A program made the position numbers and the translations under genes. The notes under the pieces are model-generated. The model saw only the letters and a program-made list of their open reading frames with translations, did not search any database and was not told the origin of the DNA. This document shows, one piece after another, positions 27,250-37,612 of a stretch of 64,000 bases of DNA. This stretch comes from Meiothermus sp. CFH 77666. GTDB taxonomy: Bacteria > Deinococcota > Deinococci > Deinococcales > Thermaceae. The DNA lies in assembly GCF_017497985.1 (NCBI RefSeq), contig NZ_JAGDFV010000013.1, positions 1-64,000 on the forward strand. Direction: 5' to 3'. Each line of letters opens with the position of its first letter. Within the stretch, counting starts at the first letter, position 1.

Positions 27250-30200
27250 GTTGCACTCGGGCGAAAGCTCGAGTGAGGATTGAAACATCACCGCCGCTGA
27301 CACGTACCCCTCGAAGGTCGGGGTTGCACTCGGGCGAAAGCTCGAGTGAGGATTGAAACAGGAGCAGGCGTGCCCACGAGGGGAGCGCCTTTGCGTTGCA
27401 CTCGGGCGAAAGCTCGAGTGAGGATTGAAACCCTGCAGCCTGGCGAGAATCTGGTGGAACTTGTCCAGTTGCACTCGGGCGAAAGCTCGAGTGAGGATTG
27501 AAACCAAACCGGGTGCTTTCTCAGCCACACGGGTATGGGGTTGCACTCGGGCGAAAGCTCGAGTGAGGATTGAAACTGGCATCGGTGGGACTTGAGTCCC
27601 GATAGGCAATCTGTTGCACTCGGGCGAAAGCTCGAGTGAGGATTGAAACTTCGAGCTCTGCTAAGGGCAGCGTCAGCCGTGCCCTCGTTGCACTCGGGCG
27701 AAAGCTCGAGTGAGGATTGAAACGGCGACTCTCATGAGCCCCAAATGAGAAATCCCAGGTTGCACTCGGGCGAAAGCTCGAGTGAGGATTGAAACAGGGC
27801 CCATCCCTGGGCCATAGGCAGATCAGAGCCCGTTGCACTCGGGCGAAAGCTCGAGTGAGGATTGAAACAATGGCCGGATTTTGGTGTCAATGGCGTACCG
27901 GATGTTGCACTCGGGCGAAAGCTCGAGTGAGGATTGAAACCTCCCGGCACAAGAGAACCATTTGATAGTCCACCGGTTGCACTCGGGCGAAAGCTCGAGT
28001 GAGGATTGAAACGGGGTTGCCCCCCAACCACACGTAGGCTAGCACAACGTTGCACTCGGGCGAAAGCTCGAGTGAGGATTGAAACCAAGATACATCGCTT
28101 GTCTCCTTTTCCACCGTGATGTTGCACTCGGGCGAAAGCTCGAGTGAGGATTGAAACTCTCACTCGGAGTAAGCCTGAGCGCATTCAAGCGGTTGCACTC
28201 GGGCGAAAGCTCGAGTGAGGATTGAAACACGCTGCAGCCCCCGCTGCACTAGCAGCGCCATGTTGCACTCGGGCGAAAGCTCGAGTGAGGATTGAAACCT
28301 TGCTGGAGCACCTGTAGGCGCGCCAAGATTTGGTGGTTGCACTCGGGCGAAAGCTCGAGTGAGGATTGAAACCACCCTGCACACCAGCGCTTGACGCTTG
28401 ACCCGAGTTGCACTCGGGCGAAAGCTCGAGTGAGGATTGAAACTCCTCCTTGCCCTGGATTGCCCGCCAGGGCTCGGGTTGCACTCGGGCGAAAGCTCGA
28501 GTGAGGATTGAAACGGGGAGAAGGCCGCTTGTGAGGGCGAATCGCCCTCGTTGCACTCGGGCGAAAGCTCGAGTGAGGATTGAAACTTCAACCTGGCAGG
28601 GTATACCGTTAGCGTCAAGCGTTGCACTCGGGCGAAAGCTCGAGTGAGGATTGAAACATCTATCCCGGCTATCATTATCCCAGGCTTGCCGGCCGTTGCA
28701 CTCGGGCGAAAGCTCGAGTGAGGATTGAAACACGGAGATGTGTTCGGGCTTGTCGCCGGGCTTGGCCGTAGGTTGCACTCGGGCGAAAGCTCGAGTGAGG
28801 ATTGAAACTTGGGGGAAAATCCTTGAACACCGGAAGCTCGCCATCTGTTGCACTCGGGCGAAAGCTCGAGTGAGGATTGAAACATCGTGGGAATTTCGGA
28901 TCCTACGAAGCCGCATTGGTTGCACTCGGGCGAAAGCTCGAGTGAGGATTGAAACGCTGGGACGAAGCGCGCTGGGCGGAATTTTTCGCTCGTTGCACTC
29001 GGGCGAAAGCTCGAGTGAGGATTGAAACCGTTACATGTAGCGTTGTTCATGCGTAGCTAGCGTGTTGCACTCGGGCGAAAGCTCGAGTGAGGATTGAAAC
29101 TAGAGGGCGGATTTTTGCCTCTAGAGCGTACTTTATGTTGCACTCGGGCGAAAGCTCGAGTGAGGATTGAAACGGCGACTCTCATGAGCCCCAAATGAGA
29201 AATCCCAGTTGCACTCGGGCGAAAGCTCGAGTGAGGATTGAAACTGTATTTCCGCCGCCAGCCGACAATGTGGGCATCGTTGCACTCGGGCGAAAGCTCG
29301 AGTGAGGATTGAAACTTTATAACTTTAGCCTATATCCCACTCTATAAGCCGCTCAGGTTGCACTCGGGCGAAAGCTCGAGTGAGGATTGAAACTTTGTCG
29401 GGCCGAGCGAAAAATTCCGCCCAGCGCGCGTTGCACTCGGGCGAAAGCTCGAGTGAGGATTGAAACGGGCGGCATGTGTCCCAGCGATTCTCATAATCGC
29501 TGGTTGCACTCGGGCGAAAGCTCGAGTGAGGATTGAAACGGTTCATTCGCTCACGCATGACAGTCAGTTCCTCAAGTTGCACTCGGGCGAAAGCTCGAGT
29601 GAGGATTGAAACTGATTCTGGTGTCAAGGCCAACAGAAGATTCAAGGGTTGCACTCGGGCGAAAGCTCGAGTGAGGATTGAAACGCCAGATTGGGCAGCG
29701 CTTCATGCCCACCTACGTTGCACTCGGGCGAAAGCTCGAGTGAGGATTGAAACTTTATGCGCCGCATCCACCAAAGCAAGCAAGTCCTCGTTGCACTCGG
29801 GCGAAAGCTCGAGTGAGGATTGAAACATGCTCGATGACCTCCGCGATGACTTCGCGCACAAGTTGCACTCGGGCGAAAGCTCGAGTGAGGATTGAAACGG
29901 CGGGGACGCGGAGGTCATGCTCGATGACCTCCGCGAGTTGCACTCGGGCGAAAGCTCGAGTGAGGATTGAAACCCAGGGTTCCGTACCTGAACGTGTCCA
30001 TGTACGGGGTTGCACTCGGGCGAAAGCTCGAGTGAGGATTGAAACCGATAATACAGAAGGGGGATACCAGGGCGGAAGCGTTGCACTCGGGCGAAAGCTC
30101 GAGTGAGGATTGAAACGGCTTGGAGACGGGCTTGTCCGCCGTAGGCTTGGTTGCACTCGGGCGAAAGCTCGAGTGAGGATTGAAACTTCACGAAAGCCAC

Positions 30201-33015
30201 CCGGCAGGTCGAGCAATGCTTCGTTGCACTCGGGCGAAAGCTCGAGTGAGGATTGAAACGCTGTACCTCCTTCCTTTCTCCTGACTCTCCTTCTCGGTTG
30301 CACTCGGGCGAAAGCTCGAGTGAGGATTGAAACCTCCTCCTTCGCGGCAAGGAAGGCGAACAGCTTGTCGTTGCACTCGGGCGAAAGCTCGAGTGAGGAT
30401 TGAAACGGGTAATTCGCACCCGTTCCTGGGGGGTTGCCAATGTTGCACTCGGGCGAAAGCTCGAGTGAGGATTGAAACATAGACTGATAGCAGACATCCC
30501 CTTCGGGGAAGTTGCACTCGGGCGAAAGCTCGAGTGAGGATTGAAACATGCAAAATGAGCATGATTGCTCCGTGGAGTGATGGGTTGCACTCGGGCGAAA
30601 GCTCGAGTGAGGATTGAAACCGCCAGGGCAGCACGGTCAAAACCTACCTGAAGGGTTGCACTCGGGCGAAAGCTCGAGTGAGGATTGAAACGCTGGGCTG
30701 GATTGGGTATGCACGTACTCTCCGCCGTTGCACTCGGGCGAAAGCTCGAGTGAGGATTGAAACGTTGCAGTAATTGATTGCGAGCGGGATGCCCGCAATG
30801 TTGCACTCGGGCGAAAGCTCGAGTGAGGATTGAAACGCTGAGGTCGTGCATGACCTCGCGTACAACCTCCGCGTTGCACTCGGGCGAAAGCTCGAGTGAG
30901 GATTGAAACGCCGGAATCCCGGCAAACTTGGACAAATGCCGGGGTTGCACTCGGGCGAAAGCTCGAGTGAGGATTGAAACGCCGATCTGGATACCCTCCT
31001 GGAATATACGGTCTTGTGTTGCACTCGGGCGAAAGCTCGAGTGAGGATTGAAACAGATACGTCTCCACCTCTCCCGGAGTTGGGAGTGGCGTTGCACTCG
31101 GGCGAAAGCTCGAGTGAGGATTGAAACTGCGCGCGCTGCTGGAAAAGGAGCGAGGGATGTGGATGGTTGCACTCGGGCGAAAGCTCGAGTGAGGATTGAA
31201 ACCTTTATCTGGGGTACGCTCAGGCTGGGAACTTCCCGTTGCACTCGGGCGAAAGCTCGAGTGAGGATTGAAACCTATATGGAGCTTGGAAGCCAAGCTT
31301 TTCCAGAGCGTTGCACTCGGGCGAAAGCTCGAGTGAGGATTGAAACCAGGTACTTTTTCTCATAAACCTCCTGTGCTGCTTGTTGCACTCGGGCGAAAGC
31401 TCGAGTGAGGATTGAAACAACGACATCATGCTGATAAGTCCAAGCGAGATAACCGGTTGCACTCGGGCGAAAGCTCGAGTGAGGATTGAAACGCCGGGTT
31501 GGGGTGCGACTGGGCCCTGGCTCCAGTCGGTTGCACTCGGGCGAAAGCTCGAGTGAGGATTGAAACGCCGTAGCTATCGAAATACTCCTCGACAGCCCTT
31601 GTTGCACTCGGGCGAAAGCTCGAGTGAGGATTGAAACGGCGTCCAAAGCGTAGCGGATTTGGGGTACGCTCATGTTGCACTCGGGCGAAAGCTCGAGTGA
31701 GGATTGAAACTGAGGCTACCAAGCCCGCCAAGTCTGAGGCTACCAAGGTTGCACTCGGGCGAAAGCTCGAGTGAGGATTGAAACCGCTACCAAGCCCACC
31801 AAGTCTGAGGCTGCCAAGCGTTGCACTCGGGCGAAAGCTCGAGTGAGGATTGAAACCAACGAGGGTCGTGCGGGGTTGCACCAACCGGTTATGTTGCACT
31901 CGGGCGAAAGCTCGAGTGAGGATTGAAACAGCAAATGCCAGCCCCATTGACAAAATGGGGGCGTTGCACTCGGGCGAAAGCTCGAGTGAGGATTGAAACA
32001 CGAGGAGGTGAGAAAGGAGAAGGGAGGCATGAAGGGTTGCACTCGGGCGAAAGCTCGAGTGAGGATTGAAACCCAACCCGAAGATAGCGGCCCATCTGAG
32101 CCACCAGGTTGCACTCGGGCGAAAGCTCGAGTGAGGATTGAAACGTAAAGCCGCCAAGACCTCAGCAAGAGTCTCCGCGGTTGCACTCGGGCGAAAGCTC
32201 GAGTGAGGATTGAAACAGGTCGTGGCTGAGGTTGTACGTGAGGTCGTGGCTGTTGCACTCGGGCGAAAGCTCGAGTGAGGATTGAAACTCTCGCGGGATG
32301 GCAATAGCTTACCATGCCTCCAGGTTGCACTCGGGCGAAAGCTCGAGTGAGGATTGAAACGCGGGCTTGGTGGGCTTGGTAGCGGGCTTGGTGGGCGTTG
32401 CACTCGGGCGAAAGCTCGAGTGAGGATTGAAACAGTAGGGAAACGAGGTGAGGCAAGCATTCCTCCAACGTTGCACTCGGGCGAAAGCTCGAGTGAGGAT
32501 TGAAACGAGCCCCAAAACGAGGCCGGGGATGGTGGTGCGGGTTGCACTCGGGCGAAAGCTCGAGTGAGGATTGAAACACATCCTGGTCAACGATGGGGGT
32601 CGGAGCAAACTCACGTTGCACTCGGGCGAAAGCTCGAGTGAGGATTGAAACGACGGTGCATCGTTTGTGGTGGGGGCGCTGCCCTTTGTTGCACTCGGGC
32701 GAAAGCTCGAGTGAGGATTGAAACTCGTTGCCGAAATAAGTTTACCCCGGCTATCCGCCGGGTTGCACTCGGGCGAAAGCTCGAGTGAGGATTGAAACCG
32801 ACCCAGAAAAAAATGTGTGGGTGCGTAAAGGGAGGTTGCACTCGGGCGAAAGCTCGAGTGAGGATTGAAACGCTGGAGTTCAAGTTGGATTGAGTATAGC
32901 TGTATCGTTGCACTCGGGCGAAAGCTCGAGTGAGGATTGAAAATGGCCCAGTGAAAACCAAGCGTTCTATGGCTGCGCGTTGCACTCGAGCGAAAGCTCG
33001 AGTGAGGATTGAAAG
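27250..33015 (+). CRISPR. CRISPR array 2: 80 repeats, 79 spacers
   Basis: Same 37-nt repeat as array 1, in the opposite orientation, transcribed rightward from the leader at 27068. I counted 80 copies from 27250-27286 to 32979-33015. Spacers are mostly 33-40 nt. The two most distal repeats are altered: 32907-32943 ends in A instead of C, and 32979-33015 has CGAGCG instead of CGGGCG and ends in G; decay at the far end confirms the direction. The C-G-A-G change turns the G-U pair of the stem into A-U. A further repeat relic lies at 33312-33348. Several spacers overlap one another or array 1 spacers (see findings). Confidence 0.98.
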
Positions 33016-33670
33016 TTTTGGTATGTATTTGAATCAGCGTACTATCAACGAATATAACCAGGTCATTTTCTTTGCTCCTGGACATACTCGAGGGAACTTT
33101 TTTTACCTTTGAGTTTGATCTGCGGGGGGGCAGGTCTTTTTTGGGGGTTAGCAGGCTCGAAAACCATGAAATCGCTGGCCCAGGAGGTTGGGTCTGGGCC
33201 GTAGACTCTTCTTTTGGACTTTTTAGAGAACGTGCGGTCCATGTCTTTATGCTACAGTTCATCAATCACTGGATTTCAAACTTGGCTCGGGCAGCAAGGC
33301 AAAGCCTACCTATTCCTATCGAGCGAAAGCTAAGGTAAAGATTGGAACTTGGGCATGAGTCCGAATAACCGCTCCCTTGGACAAGATACTCGTCTCACCT
33401 GCGCTGCTCCTGGACATATTCTAGAGACGATTTTGACCCCGGTTTTAGTTGGATCGGTTTTGGTAAAACCGGTTTGCTGGGTTTGGTAGGCACAATAACG
33501 GAAAGTCGTCAGGCCATTTTGTTCTTTTCTTTTTTTTGGCTTCACGCTTCATGTCCTTATGGTAACTGTTCCACCCTGGCGAAGCTGTATGTGGATTAAG
33601 CTTGGAAGCCGGGCTGTTTCTTGAGTATACCCACAGCAGGCGTTGAGCCTAATGTTGTTTTAGTATGCGA
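33016..33670. other. decayed trailer of array 2, no gene
   Basis: Beyond the last repeat there is no coding signal for 655 bases. Two halves resemble each other: after the repeat end at 33015 come 58 bases and then GCTCCTGGACATA (33074-33086); after the relic end at 33348 come 57 bases and the same 13-mer (33406-33418). A second pair, TCCATGTCTTTATG (33239-33252) and TTCATGTCCTTATG (33549-33562), follows in each half. I read this as an old, diverged tandem copy of the array end. Confidence 0.5.
33312..33348 (+). repeat. degenerate CRISPR repeat relic
   Basis: This 37-base stretch shares the core CGAGCGAAAGCT and the ends ATTGGAAC-like with the array repeat, about 24 of 37 positions by eye, in the orientation of array 2. 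The stem-loop no longer pairs fully. It lies 297 bases beyond the last recognisable repeat and marks the former extent of the array. Confidence 0.55.
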
Positions 33671-33690
33671 TTAGGGCTTCGGACGCCTGC
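33636..33690. repeat. long imperfect hairpin
   Basis: GCAGGCGT (33636-33643) pairs with ACGCCTGC (33683-33690), and inside them AGCCTAAT pairs with ATTAGGGCT with one extra base. No T-run follows on either strand. It overlaps the 3' end of the small ORF at 33671-33865; it could stabilise that mRNA or be a mobile-element end. Confidence 0.45.
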
Positions 33691-33865
33691 CCCTGGGGCT
33701 AATCGGCCCGTTGATGGGCTTGTTTGGCTCCACAGTGCCCTGCCCTACACCAAGGGGAATATAAACACCATCAAGGTACTCGGAAGCTTGTTCATGGGAA
33801 ACAAAGTGATCTAGAAGCTGTTTAGGATCACTTATAATTTTTCGCGATTTCTTACCTTTTTCCAT
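33671..33865 (-). CDS. hypothetical 64-residue protein
   Basis: Not recognised. The ATG at 33865 opens a basic N-terminus (MEKGKKSRKIIS) followed by DPKQLLDHFVSHEQASEYLD and a proline-rich tail ending RGRRPKP. The D..L..F..HE.A.YLD arrangement faintly recalls CopG-type antitoxins, but no toxin gene is adjacent. Upstream sequence is AT-rich and the ribosome site is weak (GTAGAAGC). Its codon use is less GC-rich than its neighbours, consistent with recent arrival or with not being a gene. Confidence 0.35.
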   Translation of the reverse strand: MEKGKKSRKIISDPKQLLDHFVSHEQASEYLDGVYIPLGVGQGTVEPNKPINGPISPRGRRPKP

Positions 33866-34090
33866 TGCTTCTACAATTGCATTCTATCAAGCGTTTAAAT
33901 CAGCCTTTTTTCCATTAAGATATAGCAAGGTTGATAAAAAATCTTGTAAAATGCTTTTGACAACTGCGGTGGGCTCGGACTCCCAATACCGCACGCGACT
34001 CTCCTGCGACCGAGCGCAGAGAGATGCCTTTTGATTTCAGGTTGCAAAGCCAGAGCCCGAACTCGTGCTGAGTTTGGAGGCTCTTCAATT
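33866..34090. other. intergenic region before the lysS stop
   Basis: AT-rich to about 33960, then GC-rich. A stem CTCTC-CTGCG / CGCAG-AGAG (about 34000-34023) is present but without a T-run in the lysS direction. No tRNA or small gene could be supported. Confidence 0.35.
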
Positions 34091-35599
34091 CTAATCTTCT
34101 TCCGTACTTTCGTCGGGTTTTTCCGCTTCTTTGCGCGGCTTCAGGAGCGGGAACAGGATTACATCGCGGATGCTCTCCTGGTTGGTAAGCACCATGGCCA
34201 GCCGGTCTATGCCCAGGCCCATCCCGGCGGCGGGGGGCATGCCGTACTCGAGGGCCAGCAAAAAGTCTTCGTCAATTTCGGGCTCCTCGTCGTCGCCGGC
34301 CTCGCGGCGTTTGGCCTGCTCTTCGAAGCGGGCGCGCTGGTCGAGGGCGTCGTTTAGCTCGGAGTAGATGGGCGAAATCTCAAAACCGGCCACAAACAAA
34401 TCGGCCCGTTCGGTCAGGTTGGGCTTGCTGGGGTCGCGGTGGCGTTTGACCAGGGGGCTTATGGCCAGGGGCACGTCCAGCACGTAGGTGGGCTGGATCA
34501 GGGTGGGCTCCACGTAGTGCCCGAACAGCTTGTCCAGCAGCTTGTAGCTGGGTACGCTGCGGAGTTCGGGGTGATGGACATCAGCCCAGGCCCGCAGGCG
34601 CTCGAGGTCGGTGGGGTCGAAGTCCAGGCCCGCTTTTTCTTTGAGGGTAGCGGTAAAGTCTATGCGGCGGAAGGGCTTGGCAAAGTTAATCAGGTGCTCG
34701 CCGTAGGGCACCTCGGTGGTGCCGAACAGGTGCTGCACCAGCCCCGAGAGCAGGTCTTCGATCAGGGCCATCATGTCGTGGTAGTCGGCGTAGGCCCAGT
34801 AGGCTTCCAGCATGGTGAACTCGGGGTTGTGTTTGACCGAGATGCCTTCGTTGCGGTAGTTGCGGCCAATCTCGAAGACCTTTTCAAAACCGCCTACCAG
34901 CAGCCGCTTTAGGTGCAGCTCGAGGGCTATCCGCAGGTTGAACTCGTGGTCGAGGGCGTTGTGAAAGGTTTTGAAGGGCTTGGCCTCGGTGCCCCCCGCA
35001 ATGGCCTGAAGGGTGGGGCCTTCAACTTCCAGAAAGCCCTGCTGGTCGAAGTAGTTGCGGATGTAGCGCACCATGCGGCTGCGGATGCGAAACACCTCGC
35101 GCACCTCGGGGTTCTGGATCAGGTCGAGGTAGCGCTGGCGGTAGCGGGTTTCGACATCGCGGATGCCGTGCCACTTGTCGGGCAGGGGGTGCAGCGACTT
35201 GACCAGGGGGGTAAACTTTTTGACCTTGACCGTGATCTCGCCGGTCTTGGTGGTGAAGACCGTGCCCTCAATGCCCACAATGTCGCCAATATCCAGTTTT
35301 TTGATCAGGTCGTAGTGCTCGGTCAGGTCGCGGGCCAGGTAAAGCTGAATGCGTCCGCTCTGGTCTTGCAGATGGGCAAAGCTGGCCTTGCCCATGTGCC
35401 GGAAGGTCATCAGGCGGCCCGCCACCCGCACGGTCTCGTCGGGCCACTCTTCCTGGGGCCCGGCTCCGGCGTGGGCGGCTAAAATCTGGGCGGCGTCGTG
35501 GGTTTTGGGGAAGCGGTAGGGGAAGCGCTCGAACCCGGCCTCGACCAGGGCCTCACGGTTGGCCAGGCGTTGTTGGGTCTGTTCACTGTATTCAGGCAT
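34091..35599 (-). CDS. lysS: lysyl-tRNA synthetase, class II
   Basis: Charges tRNA-Lys in the cytosol. The 502 residues have the N-terminal OB-fold tRNA-binding domain ([21 protein letters not shown]), class II motif 2 ([20 protein letters not shown]) and motif 3 ([16 protein letters not shown]), and the family's final [12 protein letters not shown], followed by a short acidic tail. I chose the ATG at 35599, which starts [16 protein letters not shown]; a longer frame upstream has no similarity. gfh1 lies 118 bases upstream in the same direction, so the two may share a transcript. Confidence 0.96.
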   Translation of the reverse strand: MPEYSEQTQQRLANREALVEAGFERFPYRFPKTHDAAQILAAHAGAGPQEEWPDETVRVAGRLMTFRHMGKASFAHLQDQSGRIQLYLARDLTEHYDLIKKLDIGDIVGIEGTVFTTKTGEITVKVKKFTPLVKSLHPLPDKWHGIRDVETRYRQRYLDLIQNPEVREVFRIRSRMVRYIRNYFDQQGFLEVEGPTLQAIAGGTEAKPFKTFHNALDHEFNLRIALELHLKRLLVGGFEKVFEIGRNYRNEGISVKHNPEFTMLEAYWAYADYHDMMALIEDLLSGLVQHLFGTTEVPYGEHLINFAKPFRRIDFTATLKEKAGLDFDPTDLERLRAWADVHHPELRSVPSYKLLDKLFGHYVEPTLIQPTYVLDVPLAISPLVKRHRDPSKPNLTERADLFVAGFEISPIYSELNDALDQRARFEEQAKRREAGDDEEPEIDEDFLLALEYGMPPAAGMGLGIDRLAMVLTNQESIRDVILFPLLKPRKEAEKPDESTEED

Positions 35600-35717
35600 A
35601 AGTCCATCCAGCGTATAGAGTCTAGGCCCCAGGGCCGAAGATTGTCGAGGGTTGAGGGCGTCGCATAGCAAAAAACGCCTTCGGCGGCTGGCCTCGGGCG
35701 TTTGGGGGGTGGGGCAG

Positions 35718-36191
35718 CTAGTGCTTGATGGTCTCTACCTTGAACTCTTTTTTGCCCTTGGGGGTCTCGAGCATCACCTTGGCCCCCACCTTCTGACCCA
35801 GCAGGGCCTTGCCCAGGGGGCTCTCGTCGGAGATTTTCATGGGGCGCTCGAGGACGCTGGCTTCCGCCGGGGCCACCACCTGCACCTCCATGTGATCGCC
35901 TTCCTTGGACTTCAGGCTCACTATGGCCCCCAGGCTGACCACGCTCACCTTGTTGCCCTCTTCCTCCATGATTTCGGCGCGGGAGAGGGTGTCGGTCAGG
36001 GAGTCTATGCGGGCCTCGATGCGGGCTTTTTCGCGCTTGGCGTCCTCCAGACCGGAGTCGTCGTAGTCGTCCGAGGACTCCATAAGTTCCTGCAATATAC
36101 GGGTGGCATCCTGCAAGCGGGCCCGTTCTTGCTCGAGCTCGGCCACCAGACGTTCATATCCCGATTTGGTTAGTTTAACTTCGCGTGCCAT
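35718..36191 (-). CDS. gfh1: Gfh1-type Gre paralogue, RNA polymerase secondary-channel inhibitor
   Basis: Gre-family protein of 157 residues: an N-terminal coiled coil (1-75) and a C-terminal FKBP-like domain. GreA and GreB carry a D-x-x-E-N tip that stimulates transcript cleavage. Here the tip reads [13 protein letters not shown], the run of aspartates typical of Thermus Gfh1, which enters the secondary channel, competes for the catalytic metal and inhibits RNA polymerase instead. The start [15 protein letters not shown] and the end [10 protein letters not shown] also match Gfh1 as I remember it. A label of GreA would be misleading. The ATG at 36191 is preceded by AGGAGG. Confidence 0.85.
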   Translation of the reverse strand: MAREVKLTKSGYERLVAELEQERARLQDATRILQELMESSDDYDDSGLEDAKREKARIEARIDSLTDTLSRAEIMEEEGNKVSVVSLGAIVSLKSKEGDHMEVQVVAPAEASVLERPMKISDESPLGKALLGQKVGAKVMLETPKGKKEFKVETIKH

Positions 36192-36348
36192 CCGGCCTCC
36201 TGAAACCTGAGTATCTGCGGCGCATAGTGTGTTGCGCTAATCGCTAACGATGCTGCGCCATCGTTCTGAGATTTATATGAGATGGCCTTCCTGAGTCAAG
36301 GAAGAGGCCCGGCGCACCTTCTGCCGAGCCTGGTTTTAACCCACCTGC

Positions 36349-36714
36349 TCAGGGCAGTATACCCCTTAAGAGGATTTCTCTCAAACGCCCCGGCCTGGAC
36401 GCCCCCGAGCAGCTTTCGGTGTCGCGGCACAGGGCCACATAGCGAAAGTGCCGCTGGTTTTCCCCCACCCCAAAGCGGAAGAACTGCGCCGCCGTGCGGG
36501 AGACATGCCGCAAGCAAGCCTCGCAGATGATGGGTGTGGTGCTGTTGGAGCGCTCGAGGGGTTCCAGCACCAGATGGAGCGGGCTTTCTTCGATGTGTAC
36601 CCGCCCTTCGCTATCCCGGTAATAAAGCACTTCCCCCGGAGGCAAGAGCTCCGGGGAAGTTCCAGGGAACAGCTCTAAGATCAGTTCCCGCTCTTCAAAA
36701 ACTTTTTCCCCCAT
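36349..36714 (-). CDS. hypothetical protein with a zinc-ribbon-like C-terminus
   Basis: Not assigned. The 121 residues have an acidic N-terminal half (FEERELILELFPGTS, GEVLYYRDSEGRVHIEESP) and a C-terminal half with CEACLRHVSR and, 30 residues on, CRDTESC, a spacing that suggests a four-cysteine zinc site like the treble-clef at the C-terminus of FBP-type proteins. The start at 36714 has no good ribosome site. It reads in the same direction as gfh1 and lysS, 157 bases upstream of gfh1. Confidence 0.6.
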   Translation of the reverse strand: MGEKVFEERELILELFPGTSPELLPPGEVLYYRDSEGRVHIEESPLHLVLEPLERSNSTTPIICEACLRHVSRTAAQFFRFGVGENQRHFRYVALCRDTESCSGASRPGRLREILLRGILP

Positions 36715-37135
36715 GTTGAGAGTAGCTTACCACGCCCTCACAGAGAGCGTCCAAGGCTTGTCACCTGGCAGGGGGTGTGTCCCTGTTTCAACCAGCCTCA
36801 ACAACCCCAACTCGCCGTGAAACCCCTCTGGATGCCGATCACCATAGCGGCACTGACCTTCCGGCGCAGACCGAGTACCCCTACGGGGGCTTGGATAGAG
36901 CTTTGTGCAGCACCCCAAGGGGGATTGACCGTCTGGGTTCATTGGTTGATTTTGGGACGCACCCTCACCTGGCAGGTGACGTGTAGCCAGTGGCTTGTGG
37001 CTTATAGCCTTTGACTTTGGGCCTTCAGCTTTCGGCTCTAAGCTTCTGTTTTTGCTATCTGCTATAGGCCATCCGCTTTTTGTGAAAACTGTAGCGAGAC
37101 CTTCTTTCCCAACCTGTTAGTCAGCCTAATATTTC
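36715..37135. other. intergenic region between divergent genes, with a possible MarR operator
   Basis: No convincing gene in 421 bases. From 36985 to 37070 the sequence is built of loosely repeated GGCTTNTNGCTTT-like units. A palindrome TTCAT-gcgt-ATGAA (37133-37146) covers the start codon of the marR gene and could be its own operator. Confidence 0.4.
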
Positions 37136-37612
37136 ATGCGTATGAAGTTTGCATTGGACGAAACGTTAGACGAGCTATGGCAGCTGTCCACCCATCTAGT
37201 CTGGCAGATGCGGCTCGATCAGCAGAGGGCTTTCGAGGGTCTGGGGGTCTCCCCCATGCAAGCCTTTGCGCTAATGTGCATCTCGGAGGGCATTGACCAG
37301 CCTTCGGGGCTGGCCTTCGTGATGGACGCCTCGCCGCCTGGGGTCTCGCAGCTTCTGGCGAGCCTCGAGGAGCGGGGTCTGGTGCACCGCCAGCTCGATG
37401 CCAGCGACAAGCGCAAGGTGCGTATTGTGCTGACCGAGGCCGGTAAGGATTTTCTGGTGCAGATGCGCAAAAACTGGAGGGAAGTTTCGCGTGAACGCTT
37501 CGCCCGGCTCAGCCCAGAGGAAATTACTATGCTAACCCGGAGCTATCGCAAGCTCACCGAGCCTGCCCCCGACAAAGACGTGCAGTCCCCAGAAAGGTCG
37601 GTGGAGCCATGA
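37136..37612 (+). CDS. MarR-family transcriptional regulator of the efflux operon
   Basis: Winged-helix repressor of 158 residues. The recognition region reads LAFVMDASPPGVSQLLASLEERGLVHR and the wing DASDKRKVRIVLTEAGKDFL, both standard for MarR. It is first in a rightward operon, overlaps the first TolC-like gene by 4 bases (ATGA), and so probably controls the pump genes behind it, responding to the exported compound (inference). A 14-base palindrome covers its start codon. The start could also be the second ATG two codons on. Confidence 0.9.
   Translation: MRMKFALDETLDELWQLSTHLVWQMRLDQQRAFEGLGVSPMQAFALMCISEGIDQPSGLAFVMDASPPGVSQLLASLEERGLVHRQLDASDKRKVRIVLTEAGKDFLVQMRKNWREVSRERFARLSPEEITMLTRSYRKLTEPAPDKDVQSPERSVEP

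Noticed and set aside
29827-29936. Deducing the PAM from overlapping spacers
   Set aside because: Flanks inferred from overlaps (GTC, GTA) are few and may come from variant targets, so no PAM can be stated.
27127-33265. Long open frames across array 2 on both strands
   Set aside because: Same cause as in array 1.
33671-33865. Toxin-antitoxin system
   Set aside because: Only a faint antitoxin-like pattern and no toxin frame next to it.
33961-34030. Possible tRNA or structured RNA in the GC-rich stretch after lysS
   Set aside because: Some stems pair, but no cloverleaf, anticodon arm or CCA end could be built.
35718-36191. GreA transcript cleavage factor
   Set aside because: The tip lacks the D-x-x-E-N pattern and carries the aspartate run of Gfh1.
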